DNA of 64,000 bases, taken from Phycomyces nitens (taxonomy: Eukaryota; Mucoromycota; Mucoromycetes; Mucorales; Phycomycetaceae). The stretch's first letter is position 1. Each line of letters begins with the position of its first letter. The DNA lies in NCBI GenBank assembly GCA_022702545.1, contig JAHRBC010000007.1, positions 3,348,001 to 3,412,000 on the forward strand, in the 5' to 3' direction. The notes under the pieces were generated by a model. It ran no database searches and was not told the origin of the DNA. It saw only the letters and a list, made by a program, of their open reading frames with translations. Shown here piece by piece: positions 34,806 through 44,998 of the stretch. Position numbers and translations under genes: made by a program.

Positions 34806-36050
34806 TTGGAAACTCTTACGACATTTCAAAAGTACAAACGAGCTCAGCTATCTGAGAAAAAACGAATGAGAGATGAGCTTTATGAGACTATGAAAAAAGT
34901 GAGTTTAAGGACGAAAGAGAAAAAAATTCTAAAGATGATAAAAAAGGGTACAAAGTGTATTCTGCCAACTAGAAAGTTCTCTTTCTTTAATACTTGCAAG
35001 TTAGATAATACAAAGCCGCGAGAACTGCCAGATCGTTTGGTGTGACAGAGTGTACTGGGCAACAGTGGGCTAAAAGATTAAAGGACGATTTAGAATGGAA
35101 TATATTCGAGAAGCAGACAAATCATGATAAGAGAAAAACTGGGATGCTACAGCAAGAACACAAAGAGTACATTATAAATTAATATGATCAGTGCCATGAC
35201 GCACGCGTTGCGGATATAATTGAGAGTTTGACAAAGTCCTTTGAAAACTTCAATTTAAAAGAAACGAGCGTTCGCAACTTCATCAGGAATGAATACAATT
35301 TGTCTTTTAAAAGAGCTACTTTGCACCCTGAAGAAAGGAATTCCGATGATAAACTCCAACAGCGGATAAATCGATGGGCACCAACTGATATGGACTATAT
35401 GTCTAATTGTGATTTTGTTGACAAAAGTGGGTTTAACAAAAATATACCTCAACCTTCAGCTTGGTCTACAGTTGGTACACCGGCTATAGTAAGAATTAAG
35501 TCGACTAGGAGCAATTTCCCATACGATTTTAGGCTCTATCAGTGCCTTGGGAGTAGTAGGCATTGAGCTCAGAGTAACTGAGAAATCTAAGCAATGTAAG
35601 ATTGAAGGTGGGAGAAAACGAAAGCATACATCTGACACAAAAAGAACAAAAACTATTACGACTGGGCATTATTTGAATTTCATTCGAAAAACTCTGGATG
35701 AAATGGACAAAAATCCTCTTATAAAAGGTTTTTTTTAAAAAAAAATTGTTATGGATAATACTCTCATCCATACGTCCAAAGATATTGATGAATCAATTAC
35801 TTTTAGAGGTTTCAGGAGCATCTATCTTCCTCCTTATTCTTCCGAATTCAATCCTATTGAGCAATTTTGGTCTGTTGTCAATAACAAAGTTAAGAGAGGA
35901 GTCTTTTCTGATAACGAAGATCTTAAGACAGGAATTGCTGAAGCATGGAATAATGTTCCCATTCGTCATTTAAAGGCCTTTATACAGCACTCTTGTAATC
36001 AACTTGATAATATAGAAATAAAGAGCTCATTTAATGATAAGTGTCCATGA
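34806..36050 (+). pseudogene. Tc1/mariner-type DDE transposase, frameshifted
   Basis: Segments in order: a lysine-rich N-terminal part (34806-35042); a helix-turn-helix-like part (about 35190-35340, ESLTKSFENFNLKETSVRNF); the first catalytic Asp in NCDFVDKSGFN (about 35407-35438); a frame change near 35545; ISALGVVGIEL...TTGHYLNFIRKTLDEMD; then, after a stop at the T8/A9 homopolymer (35728-35748), the second Asp in VMDNTLIHTS. The Glu follows in SSEFNPIEQFWSVVNNKVKR, ending SFNDKCP at 36048. The DDE spacing fits the IS630-Tc1-mariner superfamily. Several stops before 35220, the frameshift and the homopolymer break make it non-functional. The C-terminal third is duplicated at 30952-31283. Confidence 0.8.
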
Positions 36051-36233
36051 GAGTATGTTTAGGATTAACTCGCAATTTGATTTCACAAAAAAAAACTGCA
36101 AATTGATGTTCAAGAAGCTGTAATTTAATGTATGAAATCCCGCAAATCTCTGTGAATGAAAAGCGCAATTTAAAATGTTGTTTTCCGCTATTTAATTTTT
36201 AGAAATCCGTCATTTAACGCTGCGTTCACTGTA

Positions 36234-37668
36234 TACAGTACACGGTTTTATCAGTCCAAGCTTTTTGGCCTCATTCCCCTGACCCTGTATTATTACCAAT
36301 TATTCAATAAGAGTGCTATTAAACATCTAAACAATGTCTGCAAGATTTATACGAATATCATGTTTTGTTTTTATCAAATCCTGAATTTTGTCAAACATCT
36401 GTTGAAATGTGGCTCGAGCAAGATAGCCATTCTGAATAAAAGCGGTCAAGCAAAGTCCCTTTTGTTTTGTTTTCTATTGTGTAATACTTTAAATATGACC
36501 TTGTATTGGGGGTAAAGAGTATGCCAATCGAAGCATGCTCTCTCTCTCGGTCTGCAATAAAATAAACTTTAGCTCTTTAATCGAGATCAAGGTCAATAGT
36601 CTGACATATAATAGATTCATCCGTAGAGTACAAGGGTTGCATTCAATTGTATCAGAGCTTGACTTAATCTTTGCGTAAGCTTCGTAAACTCGTCATTGTA
36701 TTCCAGAAACAAGACAAGCTTTGTACTCTGTACTCCTCAATTTTTCATTTTTGGGATTTAATCTTGGATCCTCAAATGCTTTTGAGCAAAAATAGAGGTA
36801 GAATCAATTTAGACATACATAAAGGTACAAACTGGGCCTTTATGTTACCAATGTTTAGTTTAGCTTTTGAAAGTTTACGCCTGGTGTACACAACTTGGCT
36901 GATTGATCATATTGATTTTATCTGCCTTTTATGCTAGTGTCTGACAAACTTTTGGTAGTGACACTAATAAGTACACTAATTAAACCAAAAGCTCTATTTC
37001 TTTACTCTTTTTACTTGGAAGATTAGCAAGTATTCTCTCCACTGACTCAATCTCAAATTACAGTGGATACCAAAGTAATCTAGGCGGCTGTATTGGATGG
37101 AAGTTGACTATGGGAAACAGCTGATGAACTCTAGTAATTTGTACTTGTTCAAACATTTTGATCACATTGGTTGGGTTGGTCTTCCAGGGCACTTTTTATT
37201 AAAGACTGAATAAGAAAAAGAAAAAGAAACTCTCGAGTGCGACTCCAGATTCTGGGCGAGAACAATTTACATTCTAGGAATACAATTGTGAATGGTTATG
37301 TAAAGCGTACAACGGCTGCAGGTGTGCCAAAATCAGATGTTTTAACTGCTCCCCTTGTCACAGCTGAAAATGAGCCTGATCTCACAACAGACTTTTGTGT
37401 GTATATATATATTTAAGAAAAATGGGCAAGCACAGGCGCCGTAGCAATTTATAAATAGTCTATACAAAAAAATATATATAGCCCTACAAACATTGTCCCA
37501 GACAGAGAAATACTGGCTTAGACTTGTACCTCTTGGATATATCACTTCTTTAATCTTGTACACCCTACTGATGTACCCCCAACTGCGCCACGGCTCTTTA
37601 TGGTATTGCTTTCTCCTGCCTATAAGTATGCTGAAAGGTACTCAGCATGAAATACTCAATTCTTTACC
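36234..37668. other. Intergenic, no gene seen
   Basis: From the transposon edge to the second F-box gene. No supported coding region; the last few hundred bases must contain the F-box promoter. Confidence 0.5.
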
Positions 37669-39600
37669 ATGATTGCATCACAATTGCCATTCGAAATCAC
37701 ATTGCACATTGCAAATTACCTTTCCACAGCAGACAGAATCGAGTGTACTCATGTATGCCAGGCATGGGCAATAGCATTCCAAGAATCCCTGTGGAACACC
37801 ATCGAGATATCTGACAATAAAACCCTCAAAGATATTTGTAACAACAAGACGACTGTATACGAGTCCTACCGAGTCCATGGCTGCCATGTAAAGGCCCTTT
37901 TCCTGGGTCTACGTCTCTTGGCAAGCGATGAGAACCTATATGCTCTACAGAAACACATGAAGAATATCCAATATCTCCAAATTGAATGTGGCTCTTTGTC
38001 ATCAATAAACTTTGGAGTAAAGGCAGACTGGACACTGTGGAGAGCATTGAAAAGTCTGGATATCAACATGGGTTTATTAAAGACTCCTAACCCAAAAACA
38101 AAGCTTCTCAAGATACTTTTCTGTCTACCTCAATTGGAGCATCTGGAAATTGCTCAGGATCATGCCAGCAAGACCGTGTTCTTTACATTACAAGACTTTG
38201 AGACACTTCATGACTATCTACCCCTACTTGAATACCTGGGATTGGATATGGAATCCCAATTGATAACAACCCAAGATCTAAAGCTGATCAAGAACACAAA
38301 CCCAGCAACAAGGCTCAAGAACCTTGTATTCACAGTCAACAAATCTGGTCATCGATGGCTATGTTATTTTGCAATCAAGTATCCAAATATCGATAGTCTG
38401 TCAACAATATCCTTTGATGCCGAAGATGTATTGATCAACAAGGCCGAGGTTACAAGGCTGCTCGGAACAGTTTCGCCAGTATTTCAGAAACTAGACAAGC
38501 TCCAAACGACCATCACTCAACAGTCAAGTACACTTCATTTCTCAATCTGGAGAAAGCTTCATATGCATCAAGTACCCCTCAGACATCTGCATTGTACTAT
38601 TGAGGAAGCGTACGATAAGAATGATATGGTCAAGAGTACTTTTGAAGACTGTGTGAATCCCTACAAACAGTTTCTGGAGACATTGTTCATTCAGGTGTAT
38701 GAGAATGGAATCAACTCTTGGACAATAACAGATCACTTTATGGACTATTCAAACCTTGCATATCTAAGGATCTACACTTCCAATGCACCTATTCTTGTGG
38801 ACATTATCCTGGATCAATGTGTGTCTCTAAAGAGACTGGGTGTTAGTACAAGTTGGCTATCGACCAGTGAATCTGTATCAACAAACATAGTAATGCATGG
38901 CCTACGAATGCTGGAGATCTACAACTCATCTGTATGCTCAAAGGCCCTAAGATACCTATCGATCCGCTGCAGACGACTGCATTATATGTGCTTGGATTAC
39001 ACTAGCATCGTTGGATATGTTTCTATTAATACCGGGAAGCTTTCTATCGACATGTCCTATACGCATCTCAAGATACTAGTTCTGCGACATGTACGGTTTA
39101 CAACATCAAAGGACGCGAGGGAGAAGAATGGGCGGAATATCAACCTGATGGTCCTGTCTTGTAGGGACCAGGAGACTCAAGTGGTGACATACAACAAGAG
39201 GTTGAGAATGAGCTTTTCAAACAAATTTCCCTTTGTATCAACAAAGATGATACCTTGCAAGAAAACCCAGTTGACAAATACCGAACAGTCTACCTGGTTC
39301 TACACCACATATGTCCTAAACAGCTATTATTCATGGGAATCAGCCGTGTCAGAGTTGAATGAAAAAGAGACTGAGCGGGCAAAAGAATACTACAAGAGGT
39401 ATCCTTCAGAGATCAAGTTTCTCCAGGAGACGACAATTGGGGCCAATGGAAACTTGGAAGGCACAAGGGAAAAGTGGAAAAAGGACCGTTTTCGTGGGTA
39501 TGCGACAATCAAGTGTGATTGTATCGACGAGTACAGCATAAATACCAATGTGAGAAGAGATTCTTCAGATTGGGATGATTTGTATGATGAGTTGGATTGA
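37669..39600 (+). CDS. F-box/leucine-rich-repeat protein, 643 aa
   Basis: A single exon beginning MIASQLPFEITLHIANYLST, then VCQAWAIAFQESLW: an F-box over residues about 1-45. Leucine-rich repeats of variable length follow (LQIECGSLSS, LKSLDINMGLL, LEHLEIAQDHA, LEYLGLDMES, LRMLEIYNSSV). The C-terminus has a short acidic tail (DSSDWDDLYDELD). The expected role is substrate adaptor in an SCF ubiquitin ligase; substrate unknown. It is a clear paralogue of the minus-strand gene at 23555-25390, with the two in opposite orientation and 12 kb of mobile DNA between them. Each carries the DYLPLLEYLGLDME / KLPRLEHLALGLDM segment at the same place. Confidence 0.88.
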   Translation: MIASQLPFEITLHIANYLSTADRIECTHVCQAWAIAFQESLWNTIEISDNKTLKDICNNKTTVYESYRVHGCHVKALFLGLRLLASDENLYALQKHMKNIQYLQIECGSLSSINFGVKADWTLWRALKSLDINMGLLKTPNPKTKLLKILFCLPQLEHLEIAQDHASKTVFFTLQDFETLHDYLPLLEYLGLDMESQLITTQDLKLIKNTNPATRLKNLVFTVNKSGHRWLCYFAIKYPNIDSLSTISFDAEDVLINKAEVTRLLGTVSPVFQKLDKLQTTITQQSSTLHFSIWRKLHMHQVPLRHLHCTIEEAYDKNDMVKSTFEDCVNPYKQFLETLFIQVYENGINSWTITDHFMDYSNLAYLRIYTSNAPILVDIILDQCVSLKRLGVSTSWLSTSESVSTNIVMHGLRMLEIYNSSVCSKALRYLSIRCRRLHYMCLDYTSIVGYVSINTGKLSIDMSYTHLKILVLRHVRFTTSKDAREKNGRNINLMVLSCRDQETQVVTYNKRLRMSFSNKFPFVSTKMIPCKKTQLTNTEQSTWFYTTYVLNSYYSWESAVSELNEKETERAKEYYKRYPSEIKFLQETTIGANGNLEGTREKWKKDRFRGYATIKCDCIDEYSINTNVRRDSSDWDDLYDELD

Positions 39601-40806
39601 TTATAGATAGACTATATTATACTGTATATTAGCTTTAGACTTGTAAATAAACACACCAAAATGATGATATTTCGGCTCATTTTGCCATTCAATAATCCAA
39701 AGTCAATGATTACCAGTGTACAAGTCCCACAAATCATTTCCAAGAAGAAAGGGACCCTTCATAGCCTCCTGGTCAAATCGTCTGATCCTAATGAGTTTTT
39801 GACCTTGATTTAATATTCTTGCTTCAAACCAAAGATGTTCTCAATACTACGGCCAAAAAGACAATCCATTAGAGGTTCAGAGACGGTCTCCAAAAAAAAG
39901 TATAATATTATGTTGAAGGGGGCACTTTACTCCCTTTGCACACCTAGCCAATAAGGACAGATATTATATGTTTTCAAGTGATTCAATGTCATTGTCATTG
40001 CCACCTAGCTCAAAAGTAATCTGCTGGTGTCTTTTATATAGTTTAACCATTAAGAGTACTCAATATACATATATATATCAATACTTTTTTTTGTCAAGAT
40101 GTGGTCCGAGGAAACGATGATTTACTTTTAATAATCTGGCCTGCAAGCAATGTCGCTTTTGCCGCAAACTGTCTCTGGACCCTCAACTTTATAGTAATTC
40201 ATTTGCTTACTAGAGAATATCTTTAAGCTGGCGGCTGTCAATCAAACCAAAAAAACTTGGCTTATAGAGATAACCTCCACTAGAGCATTGCAGCATATAG
40301 GGTAATCAATTTCAGTAATCTCTATAGTACCATGGTATATTGACATTCAAAGCATATTAATTACTCAAAATACCCCATAGGGTCAAAATGGCGATAGACA
40401 CGGACACTTTTTATAGATAGCCATGTTCTCCTACTGTGTTCAATTCATTAAATATAGGATTTGTCAAGGCATAATTAAAATCCTTTGTATTTTGAATATT
40501 ATATTTAAATATCTAGCCAAATGCTCCATTTATACCCCCTTTACACAAGCTTCTAAAGCATATCAATCGTAATAAGAATAATATAAAGAGCGGTCTTGCA
40601 TGACAATATTCTAGAACCAACTTTATTCTCGCCTTTTCTGTGTCCAAATCTAGCCCTGTGACGTGCAGGATTTATGTTCAAGGATGAATCTTCATTGCCA
40701 GTCTATTCCAAACCTTTTTTATATATATACATATATATACATACATACATATATATATATATATATTATCTAAAAACAATAATAATAATAATAATAATAC
40801 TTCATC
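39601..40806. other. Intergenic with CDC37 promoter
   Basis: No gene seen. The last 100 bp before the CDC37 ATG hold (TA)n/(TACA)n runs and (AAT)n. Confidence 0.5.
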
Positions 40807-42375
40807 ATGCCTTTGGATTACAGCAAGTGGGACAACCTCGAGCTCTCAGATGACTCTGATATTGAGTGTCATCCCAATGTCGACAAGCGTTCAATGATCA
40901 AGTGGAAACAAGAGTCTATCCATCATGAGCGCGCCGAGAGAAAGGCAAAAATCGAGCACCTCGAGATTTTGGTTGCTCAGCAAAAGCGTCTGGTTGATCG
41001 TCTGGAAGCTCTCAATGCCACTCTCCAAAAGGGAACAGACGAGGAAGGTATCCGTGGCGTGTTGACTGAGCTAGGCAAGCTTAGAGACACTGCCAAAGAA
41101 GAATCCAAAAAGATTGATTTCAAGTCAATTCCTAATCCCAATGGAAAGATGCCAGACATTGGTCCTGACCAAGTATTTGTGATGATGATTGATCAAATCG
41201 AGAGTGGACTCAAGAACCATCCCCCGTCCCATGTCAGAAAGGTTGTCTCGGGTCAGTTGGGACAAACCTTGGAGGCTACCAACAAAAACATCGAGGCTTC
41301 CTCGCAGGAACTCGCAAAATTGCACAAGGAGGCCGACAAGAAGCTCACCAGTGAAAACATGTTTAAAGAAACTGCAAACCGTACAGTGAGTGAATTATGG
41401 GACATTTGTAGTGCATAAAATTCGCATATGTATTTATCAATCTATTTTCTCAAGATCCTCAATGCAAAGCCTTCTGCTTCCAAGGAGAAGAAAAAGGAAA
41501 AGGTTATCGAGACATTGAACCCTGGAGCACAGTTGAAAGACTTGGTAAGATTGTGTACAAAATAATAGAGAGAGGTATATCGTCTGACCAGTCTATAGAC
41601 CCCCACAGGCTCTACTGACACGCAATCAGGCTATGAAGGAGATGAAGAAGATGAAGAAGATGATAGAGATATTGAACTCTCACCAAAGGCAGAAGCTTTC
41701 TCGAAGCTTAGTGGCTTTGGTCCCAGTTTCAAGTACATCAGTGCCAATCCTGATATTGTCAATGAAACAATCTCGGACCAGATTCTTGCAGAGGCATTTA
41801 CTGCACAGCTCAAGGGACGCTCAGAGTATGCCAAGAACTGTGTTACCCAGTCATTGACTCTTCAATACTGTGGAAACCTTGGTAAAGATGGTGTCAACCT
41901 CTTTTTCATGAGGTATGTCTGTTTTATATATATCATTATGTTTAAAGTACTTATTGGTCAACATAGAATGAACGGACCCAATGCACAGCCCCGTAACATG
42001 TTTGGTGATGATGTAAACAAGACCTATGGACGCATTGTCGATAGATGCGCAGAGATCATTGCAGAGAGAGAGAATGAGGCACCTGTCGAGACTATACAGC
42101 TCCAGCCAATGAGTGATGGATCGGAATTGACTGTGCGTATTCCTGACCCTAACAACGAGGAAGAAAAGGAAGTGTATGAAGTATTCAAGCTTCTTCCCGA
42201 GGAATTCAGAAAGGCGCTTGCCACAGCTGATCTGGACAAGGTTAACAAGGTGCTGGAGAAGATGAGTGTTGAGGATGCCGAAATGGTAATTCAGACTTGC
42301 TCAGAGTTTGGCTTCTTGGATGTCGGAAGCCAAGTGGTAGACGGAACCGAAGAGCAGGGGGAGAATACTGTGTAA
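40807..42375 (+). CDS. CDC37: Hsp90 co-chaperone Cdc37
   Basis: Four exons: 40807-41385, 41455-41544, 41599-41912 and 41967-42375; 463 aa. It delivers client protein kinases to Hsp90 in the cytosol. The N-terminus MPLDYSKWDNLELSDDSDIE, then HPNVDKRSMIKWKQESIHHE, is diagnostic for Cdc37, and SDDSD holds the conserved CK2 phosphorylation serines. A kinase-binding coiled coil spans about residues 40-100. The acidic linker (YEGDEEDEEDDRDIELSPKA) is encoded at the start of exon 3. The Hsp90-binding middle domain has NCVTQSLTLQYC, FMRMNGPNAQPRNMFGDDVN and LPEEFRKALATADLDKVNKV. The short C-terminal domain ends in SQVVDG. The acceptor at 41598 is chosen over the CAG at 41608 because only it keeps the acidic frame. 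Confidence 0.96.
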
Positions 42376-43167
42376 TACCACATGGGATACTAGGAAGTCT
42401 TGGATATTAATATCCGGGTATTTGGATATTGTGAGCCTATACTTTATACATATATCACATCACATCACATCACACCCATATATGTATATGTATATGTATC
42501 CTTTCAATTGTCTTTCAAAACTGAGTCATATATTTTTTGTTGTTGTACAAAGAAACAAGTTTGTATCTGTATGTTTGTCATCTTGAGAGGTATTTAGTGT
42601 TGTGGAATGAGAAACTGGAGTAATGTTAAATAAGGGCTGGGTAGGTAATGGATAAGGTCCAGACGAAAAAGGGGTAGACATATTCATCTTACTCCTTGAA
42701 CATGAATTATTCCAGAAGAATAGCGCGAGACTGAAGCTCAAGAATGAAGTTATTCTATCACCATATATACATATATATATATGATTAGCCATTCAGATTT
42801 TTCTGGCCTAACGAGTCATTAATAATATTATTAATTACACCTATTAATTATTATAATTAATACCATAAGCTTCTTTAGCACATGCCTCTTTAACTCGACT
42901 TTAAGTAAGAGAAAGAATCGAAAAATAAATCTAATGCAAAATAGACTAAATGTATTTTACATTTTATTCCATCGAGATTCCAAGATTATTCTCCTTTTCC
43001 TCCTGGGCACCACCCACCGTCAAAAAATGGACATATTGGGTGAAAGAATGCCACACAAATTAGTGTCTTTTACTGCACATACACTAGTCCAATGTCCTTG
43101 AAACCTTTTTATTCTCTGCTTTGATAATCTCATTCCCATCTACCTTTGTCTCTATTACTGCTTTCTC
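42376..43167. other. Intergenic with microsatellite
   Basis: 3' flank of CDC37 and promoter of the next gene. It includes a (CATCA)n run at about 42455-42477 and (TATG)n/(TATA)n runs. No gene seen. Confidence 0.5.
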
Positions 43168-44400
43168 ATGCCATCAATTACACCTTATCTTGGACAAAGC
43201 AAGAAAACAAGAAGACATTCGGTCGGCTGTCTCCCCTTTACACGAACTACTCGCTGGTCTCGACCTAGTTCCCAGACACTTCAACGTCGATACACTTATT
43301 ACACTCGACGATCTTACCGTGCTTCCAACTACCTTCATCGAACTTCAATCAAAGGGTGGAATATCCTGCAAGACTTGTCCCAACCTATTCCATGTCCAAG
43401 TCGTCGCGCAAGTAAATTATCAATTGAAACGTACTTTTCGTGTCAAACCCAATGGAATGCTCTTCCAAAGACTTGGAAGAAATGTAAAGAACGGCGCCAT
43501 TCGGTACAAAGCGAAATGACCCTGTGTAGTCAGCCCTTGACACCTGCACCTCGCTATACACCCACACGGAGACCAGCTACTTTTAGCTTCTTCCGTCTTC
43601 CTGAGACGTTCCCTGGCCCCAATAATATAACAGCCGAAATATCACTTGAAGCACCTAATGAGCTATTAATCCCCACGGAACCTTCCAGGCCGCCATCATC
43701 CACATGTCTCTCTGTTTTCAGAAACACCATTGCAACCATTTCTTCCCTTACTTCCACATCCACGCGCACAAATCATGAAAATACCAACCCCAGACAGAGC
43801 CGCTTGGCCGTCTTGCCAGACTATTGCCACCCTTATGATCTTGAACAGGTGCATCAGCAGCCTTCATCTTGGGTCTCCATGTCTCCTACGCATTTTAGTG
43901 GCCCCATCCCTGTGTTTCATGCACAATCCCTCTTGTTCCTCTTTGGTTTCGTCCTTTTTCCTTGCTGGTGGATCGGCGCCTTTTTGTTGGAGAACGAGGA
44001 AGAGGAATTAAAGAAACTCGACAATGGTACGAATACCACGACTTCGCCAATCTCTCCTATACACCCACCCACCCTATTGGTAGTCCACCCTTCCATGCTA
44101 GCCAACGGTCGAACGGCTTCTCGTCTATTATGGTTGGATGAGCCAGGTACACCAGATCGCCCAGTAGTTGCAAGGACCGTATCGTCCACAACCCTCGTTC
44201 AATCAAAATCCCAGTACAGCCGTTCACAGCAATTTATTTGGAGATCACAGTATTTGAAAGAATTGGCCATGTTCCAACGATGGAACCGTATAATGAGTTT
44301 TGTATCGATTGCTTTGATAGCAACTGTTGTGGCTATGCTGCTATGGTATATAACAGGAATTCAGCACAAGTGGTGGCCGCCCATTAGATCGCTGTATTGA
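43168..44400 (+). CDS. Serine-rich protein with two C-terminal membrane segments
   Basis: A single exon of 410 aa. The N-terminal 270 residues are basic and rich in Ser/Thr/Pro, with several RRxS-type sites (KTRRHSV, SRRASKLSIETYF, KERRHSVQS) that suit phosphorylation by PKA-like kinases. Two hydrophobic segments follow at about residues 255-275 (SLLFLFGFVLFPCWWIGAFL) and 382-403 (SIALIATVVAMLLWYITGI). Between them is a 100-residue loop. I recall fungal hypothetical proteins with this FGF..FPCWWIG...FQRWNRIMS layout, without known function. A second frame (43121-43519) is open across the first third, but the membrane segments and the RRxS motifs all lie in the chosen frame. Confidence 0.75.
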   Translation: MPSITPYLGQSKKTRRHSVGCLPFTRTTRWSRPSSQTLQRRYTYYTRRSYRASNYLHRTSIKGWNILQDLSQPIPCPSRRASKLSIETYFSCQTQWNALPKTWKKCKERRHSVQSEMTLCSQPLTPAPRYTPTRRPATFSFFRLPETFPGPNNITAEISLEAPNELLIPTEPSRPPSSTCLSVFRNTIATISSLTSTSTRTNHENTNPRQSRLAVLPDYCHPYDLEQVHQQPSSWVSMSPTHFSGPIPVFHAQSLLFLFGFVLFPCWWIGAFLLENEEEELKKLDNGTNTTTSPISPIHPPTLLVVHPSMLANGRTASRLLWLDEPGTPDRPVVARTVSSTTLVQSKSQYSRSQQFIWRSQYLKELAMFQRWNRIMSFVSIALIATVVAMLLWYITGIQHKWWPPIRSLY

Positions 44401-44998
44401 GCTCATGAGATTGGTTTGATTTATTTAATTATTCGCCTGTTATTAAAGAGGCATTACCCTTTAATGTACCTATATATAATCTACCTAATTCTACATTGAT
44501 ATCAATAAAATGCTAGTATGTATTGATATACATTTGTTGGGACACAATCTATCATATGTGGCCTCTTTAACCATTGTCAGATATGGTCTACATGGGAGAA
44601 ATTAAAAGTGGAGCTTGGCTTTGGGAAATATAAAACCCATTTGTAATCTTGTGAATAGGTTGTCCAGAGACTCATTCTCATCTAAAACCTGGCTGTTTTC
44701 AAGTGAATTGCACTGTATGCCAAGACGGCAGCAATGCATTCTGCAGAGCAATTAAAATAAAGTCGATTGAAAACAAATGGTATATAGATAATTCAGTATT
44801 TAAAAAAGACATGTCGATATCTCTAGACTAGCAAGATAAACATCCTTGGAGGTTTCGCTTATTACTATAATACACACTACATGCTCCCTTTACACAAATC
44901 TCATTTTTCAAATGGCGCAAATCATTGTGAAAAATACAGCATCCAAAATATGAAAGCCTTTGACTGCTACTTGTAATAAAGAATCCAGCTGCGTACCA
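44401..44998. other. Intergenic, no gene seen
   Basis: 3' flank of the two-TM gene and promoter of the acetyltransferase gene. A 72-codon minus-strand frame at 44828-45046 overlaps the proposed first exon of the next gene and is not supported. Confidence 0.45.

Larger units (their letters stand above)
30758..36233. mobile_element. Large Tc1/mariner-like element with about 525 bp inverted repeats
   Basis: The outer ends are CAGTGAACGCAGCG (30760) and CGCTGCGTTCACTG (ending 36231), each bordered by TA (30758-30759, 36232-36233) as in Tc1/mariner insertions. The inverted repeats run 30760 to about 31283 and about 35704 to 36231, near-identical except for small indels, and include the C-terminal third of the transposase. 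Between them lie an unknown broken ORF (31998-33238), a later solo LTR (33417-33702) and the rest of the transposase (34806-36050). I could not find a third terminal repeat inside, which favours one element with long TIRs over two head-to-head insertions, but both readings remain open. Confidence 0.6.

Noticed and set aside
41609..41857. Alternative reading of CDC37 exon 3 using the CAG acceptor at 41606-41608
   Set aside because: It stays open but gives a basic, unrelated sequence; the acceptor at 41598 gives the conserved Cdc37 middle domain.
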